A stretch of 64,000 nucleotides of DNA from Ichthyobacterium seriolicida. GTDB lineage: Bacteria; Bacteroidota; Bacteroidia; Flavobacteriales; Ichthyobacteriaceae. The notes below the pieces were generated by a model. It was given only the letters and a program-made list of their open reading frames with translations, was not told the DNA's origin and did no database searches. The position numbers and the translations under genes are program-made. This document shows positions 16,428-27,162 of this stretch, piece by piece. The DNA lies in assembly GCF_002369955.1 (NCBI RefSeq), contig NZ_AP014564.1, positions 1,408,951 through 1,472,950 on the forward strand, given 5' to 3'. The number at the start of each line of letters is the position of its first letter. Within the stretch, counting starts at the first letter, position 1.

Positions 16428-19169
16428 ATGAAAAGAAATATTTTTTTTATATCATTTTTTTTACTCACAGTAGTTAGAGAATCATTATTTTCTAATACTT
16501 TTCCCGATAGATTGAGTTACCAAATTCTAGTAAGAGATGATCAAGGCAATGTATTGAAGGATAGTTTTATCAAAATACGAATATCATTATTTATTAATGA
16601 CGCTTCCCTTGGCGAGAAGATAGTATATAGCGAAACTCATAGAGTCAAAACTAGTAAAGATGGCATAGCGTCTTTAAAGATAGGCGATGGTGATAAACTT
16701 TACGTTTATAAAGCTTTAAAATTAACAGATTTAGATTGGGAAGTTCCTCATATGATTAAGACAGAATTAGATCTGAATGATAATGGACAATACGATATAA
16801 AGAGAAAGGGTGAGCTGCTTACTGTTCCATATGCTATATATGCTAATACTGCCAGAAAAATTATTGTTGTAAATAATCTAAGTTCTCATAGTAATATCAT
16901 TCCTCTATCAGCTAATCAGGGTAGAATATTGTCTGAAAGGCTACAAACCAGTATCCATAAGAATAAGATAGTAGATAATTTAAATAGCAATGATGGCACA
17001 AAGGTATTATCAGCAGCGCAAGGAAAAGCTCTTAAGGATCAAGTAGATACTAAATTAAATATTTCTGATATAGTAGATGATTTAACCACTAATGATCCTA
17101 ATAAGGCCTTATCGGCAGCTCAGGGGAAGAGTCTTAAGGATCAAGTAGATACTAAATTAAATATATCTGATATAGTAGATGATTTAACCACTAATGATCC
17201 TAATAAGGCCTTATCGGCAGCTCAGGGGAAGAGTCTTAAGGATCAAGTAGATACTAAATTAAATATATCTGATATAGTAGATGATTTAACCACTAATGAT
17301 TCTAATAAGGCCTTATCGGCAGCTCAGGGGAAGAGTCTTAAGGATCAAGTAGATACTAAATTAAATATATCTGATATAGTAGATGATTTAACCACTAATG
17401 ATGCTAAAAAGGCCTTGTCGGCAGCTAAAGGGAAGAGTCTTAAGGATCAAGTAGATACTAAATTAAATATATCTGATATAGTAGATGATTTAACCACTAA
17501 TGATGCTGCAAAGGCCTTATCGGCAGCTAAAGGGAAGAGTCTTAAGGATCAAGTAGATACTAAATTAAATATATCTGATATAGTAGATGATTTAACCACT
17601 AATGATGCTAAAAAGGCCTTGTCGGCAGCTAAAGGGAAGAGTCTTAAGGATCAAGTAGATACTAAATTAAATATATCTGATATAGTAGATGATTTAACCA
17701 CTAATGATGCTGCAAAGGCCTTATCGGCAGCTCAGGGGAAGAGTCTTAAGGATCAAGTAGATACTAAATTAAATATATTTGATATAGTAGATGATTTAAC
17801 CACTAATGATGCTGCAAAGGCCTTATCGGCAGCTCAGGGGAAAAAATTAGACGAAAAGATAAATAAAAACGTTACTCTTATAAAAGACCCAAGAGGCAAC
17901 CTTATAACTAAATGGTCAGGAAAGGGCAGTAATGGAACTAGTGGAGGTGTTCCTGTTGCTGGTGGTGCTATTTCTGGTACTGGTATAGAAAATAGTTTTT
18001 TAGGTATAAACTCTGGTAACGCCATAACCAGTGGATATCGGAATACGGCTTTTGGTTTTAAAAGTTTGGAAAATAATACTATAGGTAGTGATAATATTTC
18101 TATTGGCGCATATTCTCTCGCTAATAACACTGAAGCTACTCAGAATACTTCAATTGGATCCTACTCGTTAAACCAATTAGTATTTGGATTAGGAAATGTA
18201 GGAATAGGTGGACGCTCTTTATATGAAATGACTAGAGGGAGTGAAAATATAGCTATAGGGATAAATACTTTACATAATATGACTACAGGTGATAATAATA
18301 TAGCTATAGGAAGTGAAGCTGGTTATTATATTCGTGACAAAAAAACACCTCTCAAGGAATCAAATAATTCTATTTTCATAGGAGCTAATACTAAATCGTT
18401 ATTAGATAACAGCGAGAATGAGATAGTTATAGGTTATGACGCTATAGGACATGGGAATAATACTGTAACCATTGGTAATGCTAAGACCACTACTCAAATT
18501 TTCTTAGATGCAAGAACTGTTTATGCAGAAAATATACAAGTTCTTTCTGATAAACGTATCAAGAGCATAATAGGCATTTCAGATAAAGAATCAGATCTTA
18601 AAAAACTTTTAGATATAGAAATCACGGATTACAGTATGAGAGATACTAATAAACTGGGTAATCAGCATTTTAAGAAGGTAATAGCTCAGCAGATAGAAGG
18701 TATAGTTCCAAATATTGTAGAAAAGAATAGTGGTGTGATTCCTAGCGTCTATGAATCATCGAGTTCGATAGAAACTATTGATAATATCACATCAATTACT
18801 ACAAAGAAATCTCATGGTTTTTCTAAGGGAGATATGGTAAGATTAATTTTGGATGATAACAAAGAGATTTTAGTAAAAGTAAAAGAGATAAAAAGTGCTA
18901 ACACTTTTGTGGTATATTTAGGAGATGAGGTATCTCCAAATAAAGTATTTGTATATGGTAAGGAGGTAGATGATTTGCGATCAGTAGATTACGATGGCCT
19001 TACCACTTTGAATATCTCAGCTACTCAAGCGATTTATAATCATATGATAAAATTGAATGTCAAGTTAAATGAGGAACTCTCTAATACTAAAGAAAAACTT
19101 TCTGCTACTGAGGAAAAATTAAATGCTTTAATTGAAGAGTTAAGAAAATCAAACCTTCTAAGTGAATAA
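16428..19169 (+). CDS. S74-chaperone fibre protein, shortest paralogue (one head module)
   Basis: The 913-residue product starts with a signal peptide (about 1-22) and the Bacteroidota N-domain DRLSYQILVRDDQGNVLKDS ... VPYAIYANTA (24-145). A coiled stalk follows with LSANQGRI-type phage-tail-fibre motifs and eight 34-residue repeats (ISDIVDDLTTND.NKALSAA). Then come YadA-like head repeats (NTSIGSYSL, NIAIGSEAG; about 525-690). The C-terminus is a peptidase S74 intramolecular chaperone: SDKRIK gives the Ser707/Lys712 autocleavage dyad, and [17 protein letters not shown] is the usual ending helix region, followed by a coiled coil. S74 proteins trimerise and then cut off the chaperone. Export route is unclear: no T9SS tail is visible. 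An IS256-type end begins 5 bp after the stop. Confidence 0.8.
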   Translation: MKRNIFFISFFLLTVVRESLFSNTFPDRLSYQILVRDDQGNVLKDSFIKIRISLFINDASLGEKIVYSETHRVKTSKDGIASLKIGDGDKLYVYKALKLTDLDWEVPHMIKTELDLNDNGQYDIKRKGELLTVPYAIYANTARKIIVVNNLSSHSNIIPLSANQGRILSERLQTSIHKNKIVDNLNSNDGTKVLSAAQGKALKDQVDTKLNISDIVDDLTTNDPNKALSAAQGKSLKDQVDTKLNISDIVDDLTTNDPNKALSAAQGKSLKDQVDTKLNISDIVDDLTTNDSNKALSAAQGKSLKDQVDTKLNISDIVDDLTTNDAKKALSAAKGKSLKDQVDTKLNISDIVDDLTTNDAAKALSAAKGKSLKDQVDTKLNISDIVDDLTTNDAKKALSAAKGKSLKDQVDTKLNISDIVDDLTTNDAAKALSAAQGKSLKDQVDTKLNIFDIVDDLTTNDAAKALSAAQGKKLDEKINKNVTLIKDPRGNLITKWSGKGSNGTSGGVPVAGGAISGTGIENSFLGINSGNAITSGYRNTAFGFKSLENNTIGSDNISIGAYSLANNTEATQNTSIGSYSLNQLVFGLGNVGIGGRSLYEMTRGSENIAIGINTLHNMTTGDNNIAIGSEAGYYIRDKKTPLKESNNSIFIGANTKSLLDNSENEIVIGYDAIGHGNNTVTIGNAKTTTQIFLDARTVYAENIQVLSDKRIKSIIGISDKESDLKKLLDIEITDYSMRDTNKLGNQHFKKVIAQQIEGIVPNIVEKNSGVIPSVYESSSSIETIDNITSITTKKSHGFSKGDMVRLILDDNKEILVKVKEIKSANTFVVYLGDEVSPNKVFVYGKEVDDLRSVDYDGLTTLNISATQAIYNHMIKLNVKLNEELSNTKEKLSATEEKLNALIEELRKSNLLSE
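17061..17865 (+). repeat. Eight tandem 102 bp repeats in the fibre stalk
   Basis: In-frame repeats with a period of exactly 102 bp (34 codons) start at 17061, 17163 and so on; the eighth is cut short at its C-terminal end. Differences are limited mostly to the codons after TTND (PN, SN, AK, AA) and Gln versus Lys in SAAQGK/SAAKGK. Near-identity at the DNA level means copy number can change by slippage or recombination without breaking the frame. Confidence 0.92.
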
Positions 19170-19174
19170 AAAAA

Positions 19175-19530
19175 GACACTATCCTGAAAAGTGTGTAAAT
19201 AAGAAATGACATACTTTTTTTTGTTTTTATTCATAGTCGAACTCTTTTGTCAAAAAAAAAGTTAAAAATTGATTCAGGATTATTCCCCAATTTCAGTATC
19301 GGTTTGGGCCATTTTTTTGTAGTCTCCTTCAGGGCCAAAAAAGTAGATTTTATAACAGCATTTCATCAGTTGGGAATGACAATTTATTTTTGGTGTATTC
19401 CCTGATTTTTCCATTGAGGTTTTCAATCAATTTGGTCGTGTAAATAATTTTTCTGATTTATACGGTAAATTCATAAAATGCAGATAGCTCTTCCCAGTTA
19501 TCTCAGATACTGTCGCTAAAAGCGTCTAAA
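19175..19530 (-). pseudogene. IS256-type element remnant with decayed transposase C-terminus
   Basis: The outer end GACACTATCCTGAAAAGTGT begins at 19175. Reading leftward from about 19480, broken frames give [20 protein letters not shown], then NKLSFPTD and further on KKWAQPI and ILNQF, the C-terminal signature of IS256-family transposases, interrupted by stops and frame changes. A second end-like sequence (GATACTGTCGCTAAAAGCGT) follows at 19506-19530, suggesting nested insertions. Nothing else is recognisable up to the clpC promoter in this 717 bp gap. Confidence 0.7.
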
Positions 19531-19823
19531 AAAAACGAGTTTGTAAACTAACTCTGTTTAAAACATTTCAATAGCATCTGAAGGTATTTATATTTTTTAT
19601 TTGAACTTTAAATTTCATCTGTTTTTTTTTCACATTTTTGGGTATGATCACCTTATGATGATATAAATAGAAAAAAATAACAATTTTAAATCTCATAAAT
19701 GATAAATTTATTGTTTGATATCTTTTCACAAGAATTATAAGAAAATAAAGGAATTATCTAAAAAAGTAATGTTTTTTTTTGATGTTAGGTTATAGGTAAG
19801 TGGATGTTTAGTTTGTTATATAA

Positions 19824-19853
19824 TTGAATAATATTGCCTAAATCATTACTTTG
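19824..19853 (+). promoter_or_regulatory. Bacteroidota-type promoter for clpC
   Basis: TTG (19824-19826), 19 bp, then TTACTTTG (19846-19853) match the TTG-N19-TAnnTTTG consensus with one mismatch. The start codon is at 19887, giving a leader of about 25-30 bases. Confidence 0.6.
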
Positions 19854-19886
19854 CGTGATATTTTTTAATCTGAAACTTGATTAAAT

Positions 19887-22643
19887 ATGAGTATACAAAG
19901 GTCTAAAATGTTAGAAGAAGTATTTATATTGAGTAAATATACTTCTCTGTGCTTTGGAACTGAATTTTTAGGAACTGAGCATTTGATGATTTCTATGTTG
20001 TCAAAAGCAGATGATATACCAGTTAGGATAATAAGTAAATTGGGAGATGGATTAGTTGACTTAAATAAAGATATAGAGGGATTAATAGAATCTAGTGTTT
20101 TACTTAAGATAGGCATCACTGGTATAAAAAACACTGAAGACTTAAAGAAGATATACAATAAACTTATAGATATACTAGGAATAGATGGTAATTTATTAGA
20201 TGATGAGGAATTAAATTCAATTTCTTTTGAATTAGAAGAGTTATATAATTCTATAAATCTAGATGATAAGACTCCTGATAGTTTAACTAGGTCTATATGT
20301 TTCTTAAGGGGTTTTATAAATTTATGTAAGCTCGGTGAATCTGAATATATTAACATTCCATACACTAAAGAAGTTCAGGAAATACTAGATGTAGGTTTAT
20401 ATGCGCAAGCAGAGTATTTAGAGGATGATATTTTAGATACTATTCATCTATTTTTGAGCATACTCAAGAATAAAAAAGATCCAGTAACTATAATTATGAA
20501 TAGATATTCTATTGATTACAATAGAGTTATAGAAGAGTATAAAAGTTTAGATAGTAGTTTTTTTTCATTGAAAGATGTTAGTAATAAAAGATCTGAGACA
20601 TTTGATGAAGAAGAAGAAGAAAAAAAAGCAAACTATTCTTCCATGAAGGATAAGAAAATGATTATTGTAAAAAAGAAAAATAATAAGACTCCTACACTAA
20701 ACTTATTTTCCAAGGATTTAACTTTTTTAGCAGAAGAGGGCAAATTAGATCCCATAATAGGTAGGGAAAAAGAAATAAAACGTTTGTCTCAAGTTCTCAG
20801 TCGTAGAAAAAAGAATAATCCTATATTAATAGGAGAGCCAGGTGTGGGAAAGTCTGCTATAGCAGAGGGATTAGCCTTGCGTATAGCAAATAAAAAGATA
20901 TCTAGAGTGTTATCTGGCAAGAGAGTATTAATGTTAGATTTAGCAGGTCTTGTAGCAGGAACTAAATACAGAGGTCAATTTGAAGAGAGGTTAAAACATC
21001 TCTTGGAAGAGTTAGAGAGCAACAAGGATATTATTTTATTTATAGATGAAATACACACTATAGTTGGTGTGGGAAATGCCACAGGTTCTATGGACGCTTC
21101 AAATATGTTTAAACCAGCTCTTGCTAGAGGACAATTTCAGTGTATAGGGGCTACTACTATTTCTGAGTATCGTCAATATATAGAAAAAGATGGGGCTTTA
21201 GCCAGACGATTCCAAAAGATAATAATCAATCCTACTTCTAAGGAAAACACATTGGAAATATTACTCAACATAAAAGATAAATATGAAGATTATCACAATG
21301 TAACATATACGAATGATGCAATAAAGGCCTGTATAGAATTGTCGTCTAGGTATATTTTTGATAGGAATTTGCCAGATAAAGCCATAGATATTTTGGATGA
21401 AACTGGAGCTAATGTCCATATTAAGAATATAAAGGTTCCAAAGGAGTTGACCAAGCTAGAAAAAAAATTAGAAAGCGTCAAGCTAAAAAAGAAACTAGCC
21501 GTCAGAGATCAATTGTTTGAAAAAGCAGCTAATCTTTTGGAAACTGAAGAACAGTTAAAAATTAATATGGATATAATCCAATCTAAGTGGCATGAACAGG
21601 TCAAAAAAAACAGACAAGTAATATCAGAACACGATGTCTCTGAGGTAATATCTGTTATAACTGGTATTCCAGCCAATAAAATAACAGAATACGAGACGAA
21701 TATGCTAGTGGATTTACCAAAGAGAATAAAAAAAGAAGTAATTGGACAAGATCAAGCTATAGATAAGGTAGCAAAATCTATACAGAGAAATAGGGTTGGA
21801 TTTAGTGATCCTGATAGACCTATAGGTTCTTTTATCTTTTTAGGGCCAACGGGAGTTGGAAAAACTAAATTGGCCAAGGTTATAAACGATCTCATGTTTA
21901 ATTCTGACGACAGTCTAATAAGAATAGATATGAATGAGTATATGGAGAAATTTTCTTTATCTCGTTTATTGGGTGCGCCTCCTGGATATGTAGGATATGA
22001 AGAAGGGGGGCAGTTGACTGAAAGGGTTAGAACAAAACCTTATTCTGTAATACTACTCGACGAAATAGAAAAAGCTCATCCAGATATTATGAATTCCATA
22101 CTTCAGATACTAGATGAGGGAGAGATAACCGACAATATTGGTAGAAAGATAAATTTTAGAAATACTATAATCATTATGACTTCCAACGTAGGAGCTAGAA
22201 AATTTCAAGATTTTGGCACTGGAGTAGGTTTTGAAACTTCTGCCAAGCAAGAGGATAAAGACCTCCTTAAAGACAAAGTTTTAACAGATGCTCTAAAAAA
22301 ACATTTTTCTCCAGAGTTTTTAAGTAGAATAGATGATTTCATAATATTTAATTCATTGACCAAGAGAAATATTATGAAAATTATAGATTTAGAATTATTA
22401 GATTTGGCATCCAGAATTAAACGTTCAGGATATGGTGTTGAAATAAGTAAGAGTACTAAAAGCTATATAGCAAAAAAGGGATATAATAAAGATTACGGCA
22501 TAAGGTATTTAAAAAAGACAATACAAAAGTTGATTGAAGATAGTTTGATAGAAGAGGTAATAAGTAAGAAAATAAGAGAAGGGGATAATATCCTCATAGA
22601 TATGGATAATGAGGAGAAAATACATATCCTAAAACAGGGATAA
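19887..22643 (+). CDS. clpC: ClpC-type AAA+ unfoldase (Clp protease ATPase subunit)
   Basis: A two-ring AAA+ ATPase that unfolds substrates for the ClpP peptidase. The 918-residue product has the ClpN repeat domain (1-160; SLCFGTEFLGTEHLMISMLS), a charged linker (about 230-275), D1 with Walker A GEPGVGKSAIAEG near 315 and IHTIVGVGNATGSMDASN, a coiled-coil middle domain (about 520-580) and D2 with Walker A GPTGVGKTKLAK near 653 and LLDEIEKAHPDI. The middle domain is short and contains no UVR zinc motif, which fits ClpC rather than ClpB. It is longer than typical ClpC because of an insertion in the N-domain/linker (about 60-140 and 230-270). It stands as a single-gene unit with its own promoter and terminator. 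Confidence 0.92.
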   Translation: MSIQRSKMLEEVFILSKYTSLCFGTEFLGTEHLMISMLSKADDIPVRIISKLGDGLVDLNKDIEGLIESSVLLKIGITGIKNTEDLKKIYNKLIDILGIDGNLLDDEELNSISFELEELYNSINLDDKTPDSLTRSICFLRGFINLCKLGESEYINIPYTKEVQEILDVGLYAQAEYLEDDILDTIHLFLSILKNKKDPVTIIMNRYSIDYNRVIEEYKSLDSSFFSLKDVSNKRSETFDEEEEEKKANYSSMKDKKMIIVKKKNNKTPTLNLFSKDLTFLAEEGKLDPIIGREKEIKRLSQVLSRRKKNNPILIGEPGVGKSAIAEGLALRIANKKISRVLSGKRVLMLDLAGLVAGTKYRGQFEERLKHLLEELESNKDIILFIDEIHTIVGVGNATGSMDASNMFKPALARGQFQCIGATTISEYRQYIEKDGALARRFQKIIINPTSKENTLEILLNIKDKYEDYHNVTYTNDAIKACIELSSRYIFDRNLPDKAIDILDETGANVHIKNIKVPKELTKLEKKLESVKLKKKLAVRDQLFEKAANLLETEEQLKINMDIIQSKWHEQVKKNRQVISEHDVSEVISVITGIPANKITEYETNMLVDLPKRIKKEVIGQDQAIDKVAKSIQRNRVGFSDPDRPIGSFIFLGPTGVGKTKLAKVINDLMFNSDDSLIRIDMNEYMEKFSLSRLLGAPPGYVGYEEGGQLTERVRTKPYSVILLDEIEKAHPDIMNSILQILDEGEITDNIGRKINFRNTIIIMTSNVGARKFQDFGTGVGFETSAKQEDKDLLKDKVLTDALKKHFSPEFLSRIDDFIIFNSLTKRNIMKIIDLELLDLASRIKRSGYGVEISKSTKSYIAKKGYNKDYGIRYLKKTIQKLIEDSLIEEVISKKIREGDNILIDMDNEEKIHILKQG

Positions 22644-22648
22644 TTACA

Positions 22649-22678
22649 AAACAAGCACTTACAAGGCTTGTTTTTTTA
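22649..22678 (+). terminator. Rho-independent terminator after clpC
   Basis: AACAAGC, a 9-base loop and GCTTGTT followed by TTTTTTA form a standard terminator hairpin six bases after the stop codon. Confidence 0.85.
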
Positions 22679-22701
22679 GTATAAGGTTAATTTAAATATA
22701 G

Positions 22702-23730
<1,029 letters not shown>

Positions 23731-23783
23731 TTTGATAGATTTTTATTTTAAACTACATTTGTCACCTATATATTAGGTATATC

Positions 23784-24848
23784 GTGGGTAATACTTTTGG
23801 TAGAATATTCAGATTAACTAGCTTTGGTGAATCTCATGGAAGGTCTGTAGGTGGTATTGTAGATGGAGTTCCGCCTGGAATAACGATAGACATATCTAAA
23901 ATTCAGAGAGATTTAGATAGGAGGAGACCAGGACAGTCTTCCATTACTACTTCACGAAAAGAGCTTGATCAAGTAGTTTTACTATCTGGAATTTTTGAAC
24001 AAAAGACTACTGGTATGCCCATAGGATTTCTAGTAGAAAATAGAAATCACAAATCTGAAGATTACGATCATATAAAGGATATATACAGGCCTTCTCACGC
24101 TGATTTTACTTATGATAAAAAGTATGGACATAGGGATTATAGAGGCGGTGGCAGATCCTCTGCTAGAGAGACTATAAGTAGAGTTATAGGAGGTAGTATA
24201 GCTAAGCAGTTTTTAAATGATATAAGTATTTCTGCATATGTTTCGTCTGTTGGAAGTATATCTTTAGATAAGCCTTATTATGAATATAATCTTTCAGAAG
24301 CTGAAAATAGTATAGTCAGATGTCCGGATTTAGATAAATCTAAAGAGATGATATCTTTAATAGAGGAAGTTAAGAAAAGTGGAGATACTATAGGGGGTGT
24401 TGTTAGTTGTGTAATAAAAAATGTTCCAATAGGTTTGGGTGAGCCTGTGTTTGATAAACTTCATGCTGTATTAGGTAAGGCTATGTTATCGATAAATGCG
24501 GTGAAGGGATTTGAATACGGAAGTGGATTTGAAGGGACTAAGATGTTAGGCTCTAAACATAATGATCTTTTTGTGAAGGGGGGAGGAACAAAGACAAATT
24601 TTTCAGGAGGTATACAGGGAGGGATATCCAATGGAGAGGATATATATTTCAGAGTTGCATTTAAGCCTGTAGCAACAATTATGCAAGATCAGATATCCAC
24701 AGATAAGAACAATGAGAATATAAATATAGTAGGGAGGGGTAGACATGACCCTTGTGTGGTTCCTAGGGCCGTTCCTATAGTAGAATCTATGGCTGCAATG
24801 GTTATAGCTGATTATATTTTATTAAATGCTATGAATATTTTAAACTAA
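23784..24848 (+). CDS. aroC: Chorismate synthase
   Basis: The last shikimate-pathway enzyme converts 5-enolpyruvylshikimate 3-phosphate to chorismate using reduced FMN. The start is GTG at 23784, giving [19 protein letters not shown], the universal N-terminus with the active His18. Other family signatures are the substrate/FMN loop [14 protein letters not shown] and [15 protein letters not shown] near the C-terminus. The 354-residue length is normal. sucC starts 7 bp after the stop, so the two are very likely co-transcribed, although their pathways differ. Confidence 0.95.
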   Translation: MGNTFGRIFRLTSFGESHGRSVGGIVDGVPPGITIDISKIQRDLDRRRPGQSSITTSRKELDQVVLLSGIFEQKTTGMPIGFLVENRNHKSEDYDHIKDIYRPSHADFTYDKKYGHRDYRGGGRSSARETISRVIGGSIAKQFLNDISISAYVSSVGSISLDKPYYEYNLSEAENSIVRCPDLDKSKEMISLIEEVKKSGDTIGGVVSCVIKNVPIGLGEPVFDKLHAVLGKAMLSINAVKGFEYGSGFEGTKMLGSKHNDLFVKGGGTKTNFSGGIQGGISNGEDIYFRVAFKPVATIMQDQISTDKNNENINIVGRGRHDPCVVPRAVPIVESMAAMVIADYILLNAMNILN

Positions 24849-24855
24849 AAAAAAG

Positions 24856-26055
24856 ATGAATTTACACGAATATCAAGGAAAGGAGATTTTAAATAGCTTT
24901 GGGGTAAGGATACAGAGAGGTTTTGTAGCTAAGACAGTTCAAGAGGCTGTAGATGCTGCTAAAAAAATATCTGAGACTACAGGTAGTAAGTTTTATGTGG
25001 TGAAAGCTCAAATACACGCTGGGGGTAGGGGTAAAGGAGGTGGAGTAAAGTTAGCTAAATCACTAGAGGAAGTAGAGCAACACGCTTCAAGTATTTTGGG
25101 AATGCAATTGATAACTCCTCAGACTCCTAAAGAGGGTAAGAGAGTGAATCAAGTACTCATATGTGAAGATGTGTATTATCCAGGAGATTCCGACACAGAT
25201 GAAATTTATATGTCGGTGCTTTTGAATAGAAGCACAGGTAGAGATATGATTATGTATTCCACAGAAGGAGGGATGGACATAGAGGAAGTTGCAGATAAGA
25301 CTCCAGAAAAAATATTTGTGGAAGAAATTGATCCTAAAGTTGGATTAACAGGATTTCAATCTAGAAAGATAGCTTTTAATTTAGGTCTGAAAGGGGATGC
25401 TTTAAAGGATATGATTAAGTTTGTCACTAATCTTTACAAGGCTTATTACGAATCTGATTCATCTCTTTTTGAGATAAATCCAGTTTTAAAAACATCAGAT
25501 AATAAGATATTAGCTGTGGATGCTAAGGTGGTATTAGACAATAATGCTTTATATCGTCATAAGGATTACGCTGAGATGCGAGACAAAGAAGAGGAAGATT
25601 CTACCGAGATAGAGGCTAATGAAGCTGGATTAAATTTTGTCAAATTAGATGGGAATGTAGGTTGTATGGTAAATGGAGCTGGATTAGCTATGGCGACCAT
25701 GGATATTATAAAGCAGGCTGGGGGTAATCCGGCTAACTTTTTAGATGTAGGTGGAACAGCTGATGCTGAAAGGGTAGAAAAGGCTTTTCGCATTATATTG
25801 AAAGACAAAAATGTAAAGGCTATATTGGTAAATATATTTGGAGGTATAGTCAGATGTGATAGAGTAGCTCAAGGCATATGCGATGCGTATAAAAATATAA
25901 AAGAACAACTTACAGATATGCCAATTATAGTGAGATTACAGGGTACTAATGCTGAAAAGGCAAAGGAATTAATAGTTGAAAGCGGATTAAAAGTTATTCC
26001 TGCTATAACTTTACAGGAGGCTAGTGATGAGGTAACTAAATCTATATCTGCATAG
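24856..26055 (+). CDS. sucC: Succinyl-CoA synthetase beta subunit
   Basis: SucC pairs with SucD to interconvert succinyl-CoA and succinate with nucleotide phosphorylation in the TCA cycle. It begins MNLHEYQGKEILNSFGV, has the ATP-grasp signature AQIHAGGRGKGGGVKLA (about 53-69), GVNGAGLAM-type GCMVNGAGLAMATMD in the CoA-ligase-like domain and VNIFGGIVRCD near the C-terminus. The 399-residue length is normal. No sucD lies next to it in the window, so the alpha subunit must be encoded elsewhere, as is common in Flavobacteriia. Confidence 0.95.
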   Translation: MNLHEYQGKEILNSFGVRIQRGFVAKTVQEAVDAAKKISETTGSKFYVVKAQIHAGGRGKGGGVKLAKSLEEVEQHASSILGMQLITPQTPKEGKRVNQVLICEDVYYPGDSDTDEIYMSVLLNRSTGRDMIMYSTEGGMDIEEVADKTPEKIFVEEIDPKVGLTGFQSRKIAFNLGLKGDALKDMIKFVTNLYKAYYESDSSLFEINPVLKTSDNKILAVDAKVVLDNNALYRHKDYAEMRDKEEEDSTEIEANEAGLNFVKLDGNVGCMVNGAGLAMATMDIIKQAGGNPANFLDVGGTADAERVEKAFRIILKDKNVKAILVNIFGGIVRCDRVAQGICDAYKNIKEQLTDMPIIVRLQGTNAEKAKELIVESGLKVIPAITLQEASDEVTKSISA

Positions 26056-26097
26056 ATGGATTATAACGATCTAAGTTATAGATACTAATCAATAGTA

Positions 26098-26125
26098 ATA
26101 CCCATACTCATTAGTATGGGTACTT
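26098..26125 (+). terminator. Perfect inverted repeat after sucC
   Basis: TACCCATACT-CATT-AGTATGGGTA forms a perfect 10 bp stem with a 4-base loop, followed by a T-rich but interrupted tract. It probably ends or attenuates the sucC transcript. The ATG at 26116 falls inside this stem, which argues against its use as the metH start. Confidence 0.6.
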
Positions 26126-26163
26126 GTATTCCTTCTATTTCTTGTATTTTAAAAAATTCAAAA

Positions 26164-27153
26164 GTGACAGATTCTATATTAAATAGAATATTAGGTGAGC
26201 GCATACTCATATTAGATGGAGCTATGGGCACTATGATACAGGAATATGATTTTTCGGAAAAGGATTACAGAGGTGATAAATATAAAGACATTGAAAACCC
26301 TATAAAGGGAAACAATGATATTTTATCTATAACTCAGCCTGATGTCATTTCAGAGATACACGAAAAATATTTGATTGCTGGGGCAGATATTTTAGAGACT
26401 AATACTTTTTCGGGCACTAGTATTGCTCAGAGTGATTACAATCTAGAAAATGAGGTATATAGGATAAATTACGAGTCAGCTGTATTGGCTAAAAAGGCTG
26501 CTCAAAAGTATAGTTCAGAAGAAAAACCGAGATTTGTAGCAGGAGCTATAGGTCCTACTAATAAAACAGCTAGTATATCTCCAGATATAGATAATCCTAG
26601 TTTTAGATCCATTACATTTGATGAATTAGCTATATCATATCAGCAGCAGTGTGAGGCTTTGATAGATGGTCGAGTTGATATATTTTTAATAGAGACTGTA
26701 TTTGATACTCTAAATGCCAAAGCTGCTATGTTTGCCTGTCAAGAGGCTATGAAAAAAAAGAATGTACATATTCCTATCATGCTATCGGGAACTATTACTG
26801 ATATTAGTGGTAGAACTCTATCGGGTCAGACGACTGAAGCTTTTTTGATATCAGTCTCTCACGTTCCCCTTTTGAGCATAGGGTTAAATTGCGCTTTGGG
26901 GGCAGAACAAATACTTCCATATTTACAGATATTATCGGATAAATCAGAGTTTAATATAAGTGTTCATCCCAATGCAGGATTGCCAAATGCTTTTGGGCAA
27001 TACGATGAGACTCCAGAAATGATGGGAGAAAAAATTGAAGAATTTTTTAAAAGAGGATTGATAAATATAGTAGGGGGATGTTGTGGCACTACTCCAGATC
27101 ATATAGCAGAAATATCTAGGATATCTAAAAATTATACTAGGAGAATATTTTAA
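26164..27153 (+). CDS. metH: Methionine synthase, homocysteine-binding module (split MetH part 1)
   Basis: This protein carries the N-terminal (betaine)homocysteine methyltransferase barrel of cobalamin-dependent methionine synthase. Signatures are ILDGAMGTMIQ, NTFSGTSIAQ and the zinc-binding cysteines in GLNCALGAE and GGCCGTTPDHI. I place the start at GTG 26164 (TDSILNRILGERI..., 329 residues), which matches the usual N-terminus; an in-frame ATG at 26116 would add 16 Ser/Cys-rich residues and lies within the preceding hairpin. The protein ends where the pterin domain should begin, and that domain is encoded by the next gene, 9 bp downstream. The split is common in Bacteroidota and is not damage. 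Confidence 0.88.
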   Translation: MTDSILNRILGERILILDGAMGTMIQEYDFSEKDYRGDKYKDIENPIKGNNDILSITQPDVISEIHEKYLIAGADILETNTFSGTSIAQSDYNLENEVYRINYESAVLAKKAAQKYSSEEKPRFVAGAIGPTNKTASISPDIDNPSFRSITFDELAISYQQQCEALIDGRVDIFLIETVFDTLNAKAAMFACQEAMKKKNVHIPIMLSGTITDISGRTLSGQTTEAFLISVSHVPLLSIGLNCALGAEQILPYLQILSDKSEFNISVHPNAGLPNAFGQYDETPEMMGEKIEEFFKRGLINIVGGCCGTTPDHIAEISRISKNYTRRIF

Positions 27154-27162
27154 TATTAAAAT

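Noticed and set aside
17061-17865. CRISPR array suggested by regular repeats
   Set aside because: The repeats are contiguous 102 bp in-frame coding units without spacers, and no cas genes are present.
26116-26163. ATG at 26116 as the metH part 1 start
   Set aside because: It lies in a perfect inverted repeat and adds residues not found in the family; GTG at 26164 fits better.
26090-26170. Riboswitch upstream of metH (cobalamin or SAM type)
   Set aside because: Only about 100 bp lie between sucC and metH and they hold a simple hairpin; none of the conserved cores of such riboswitches is visible.
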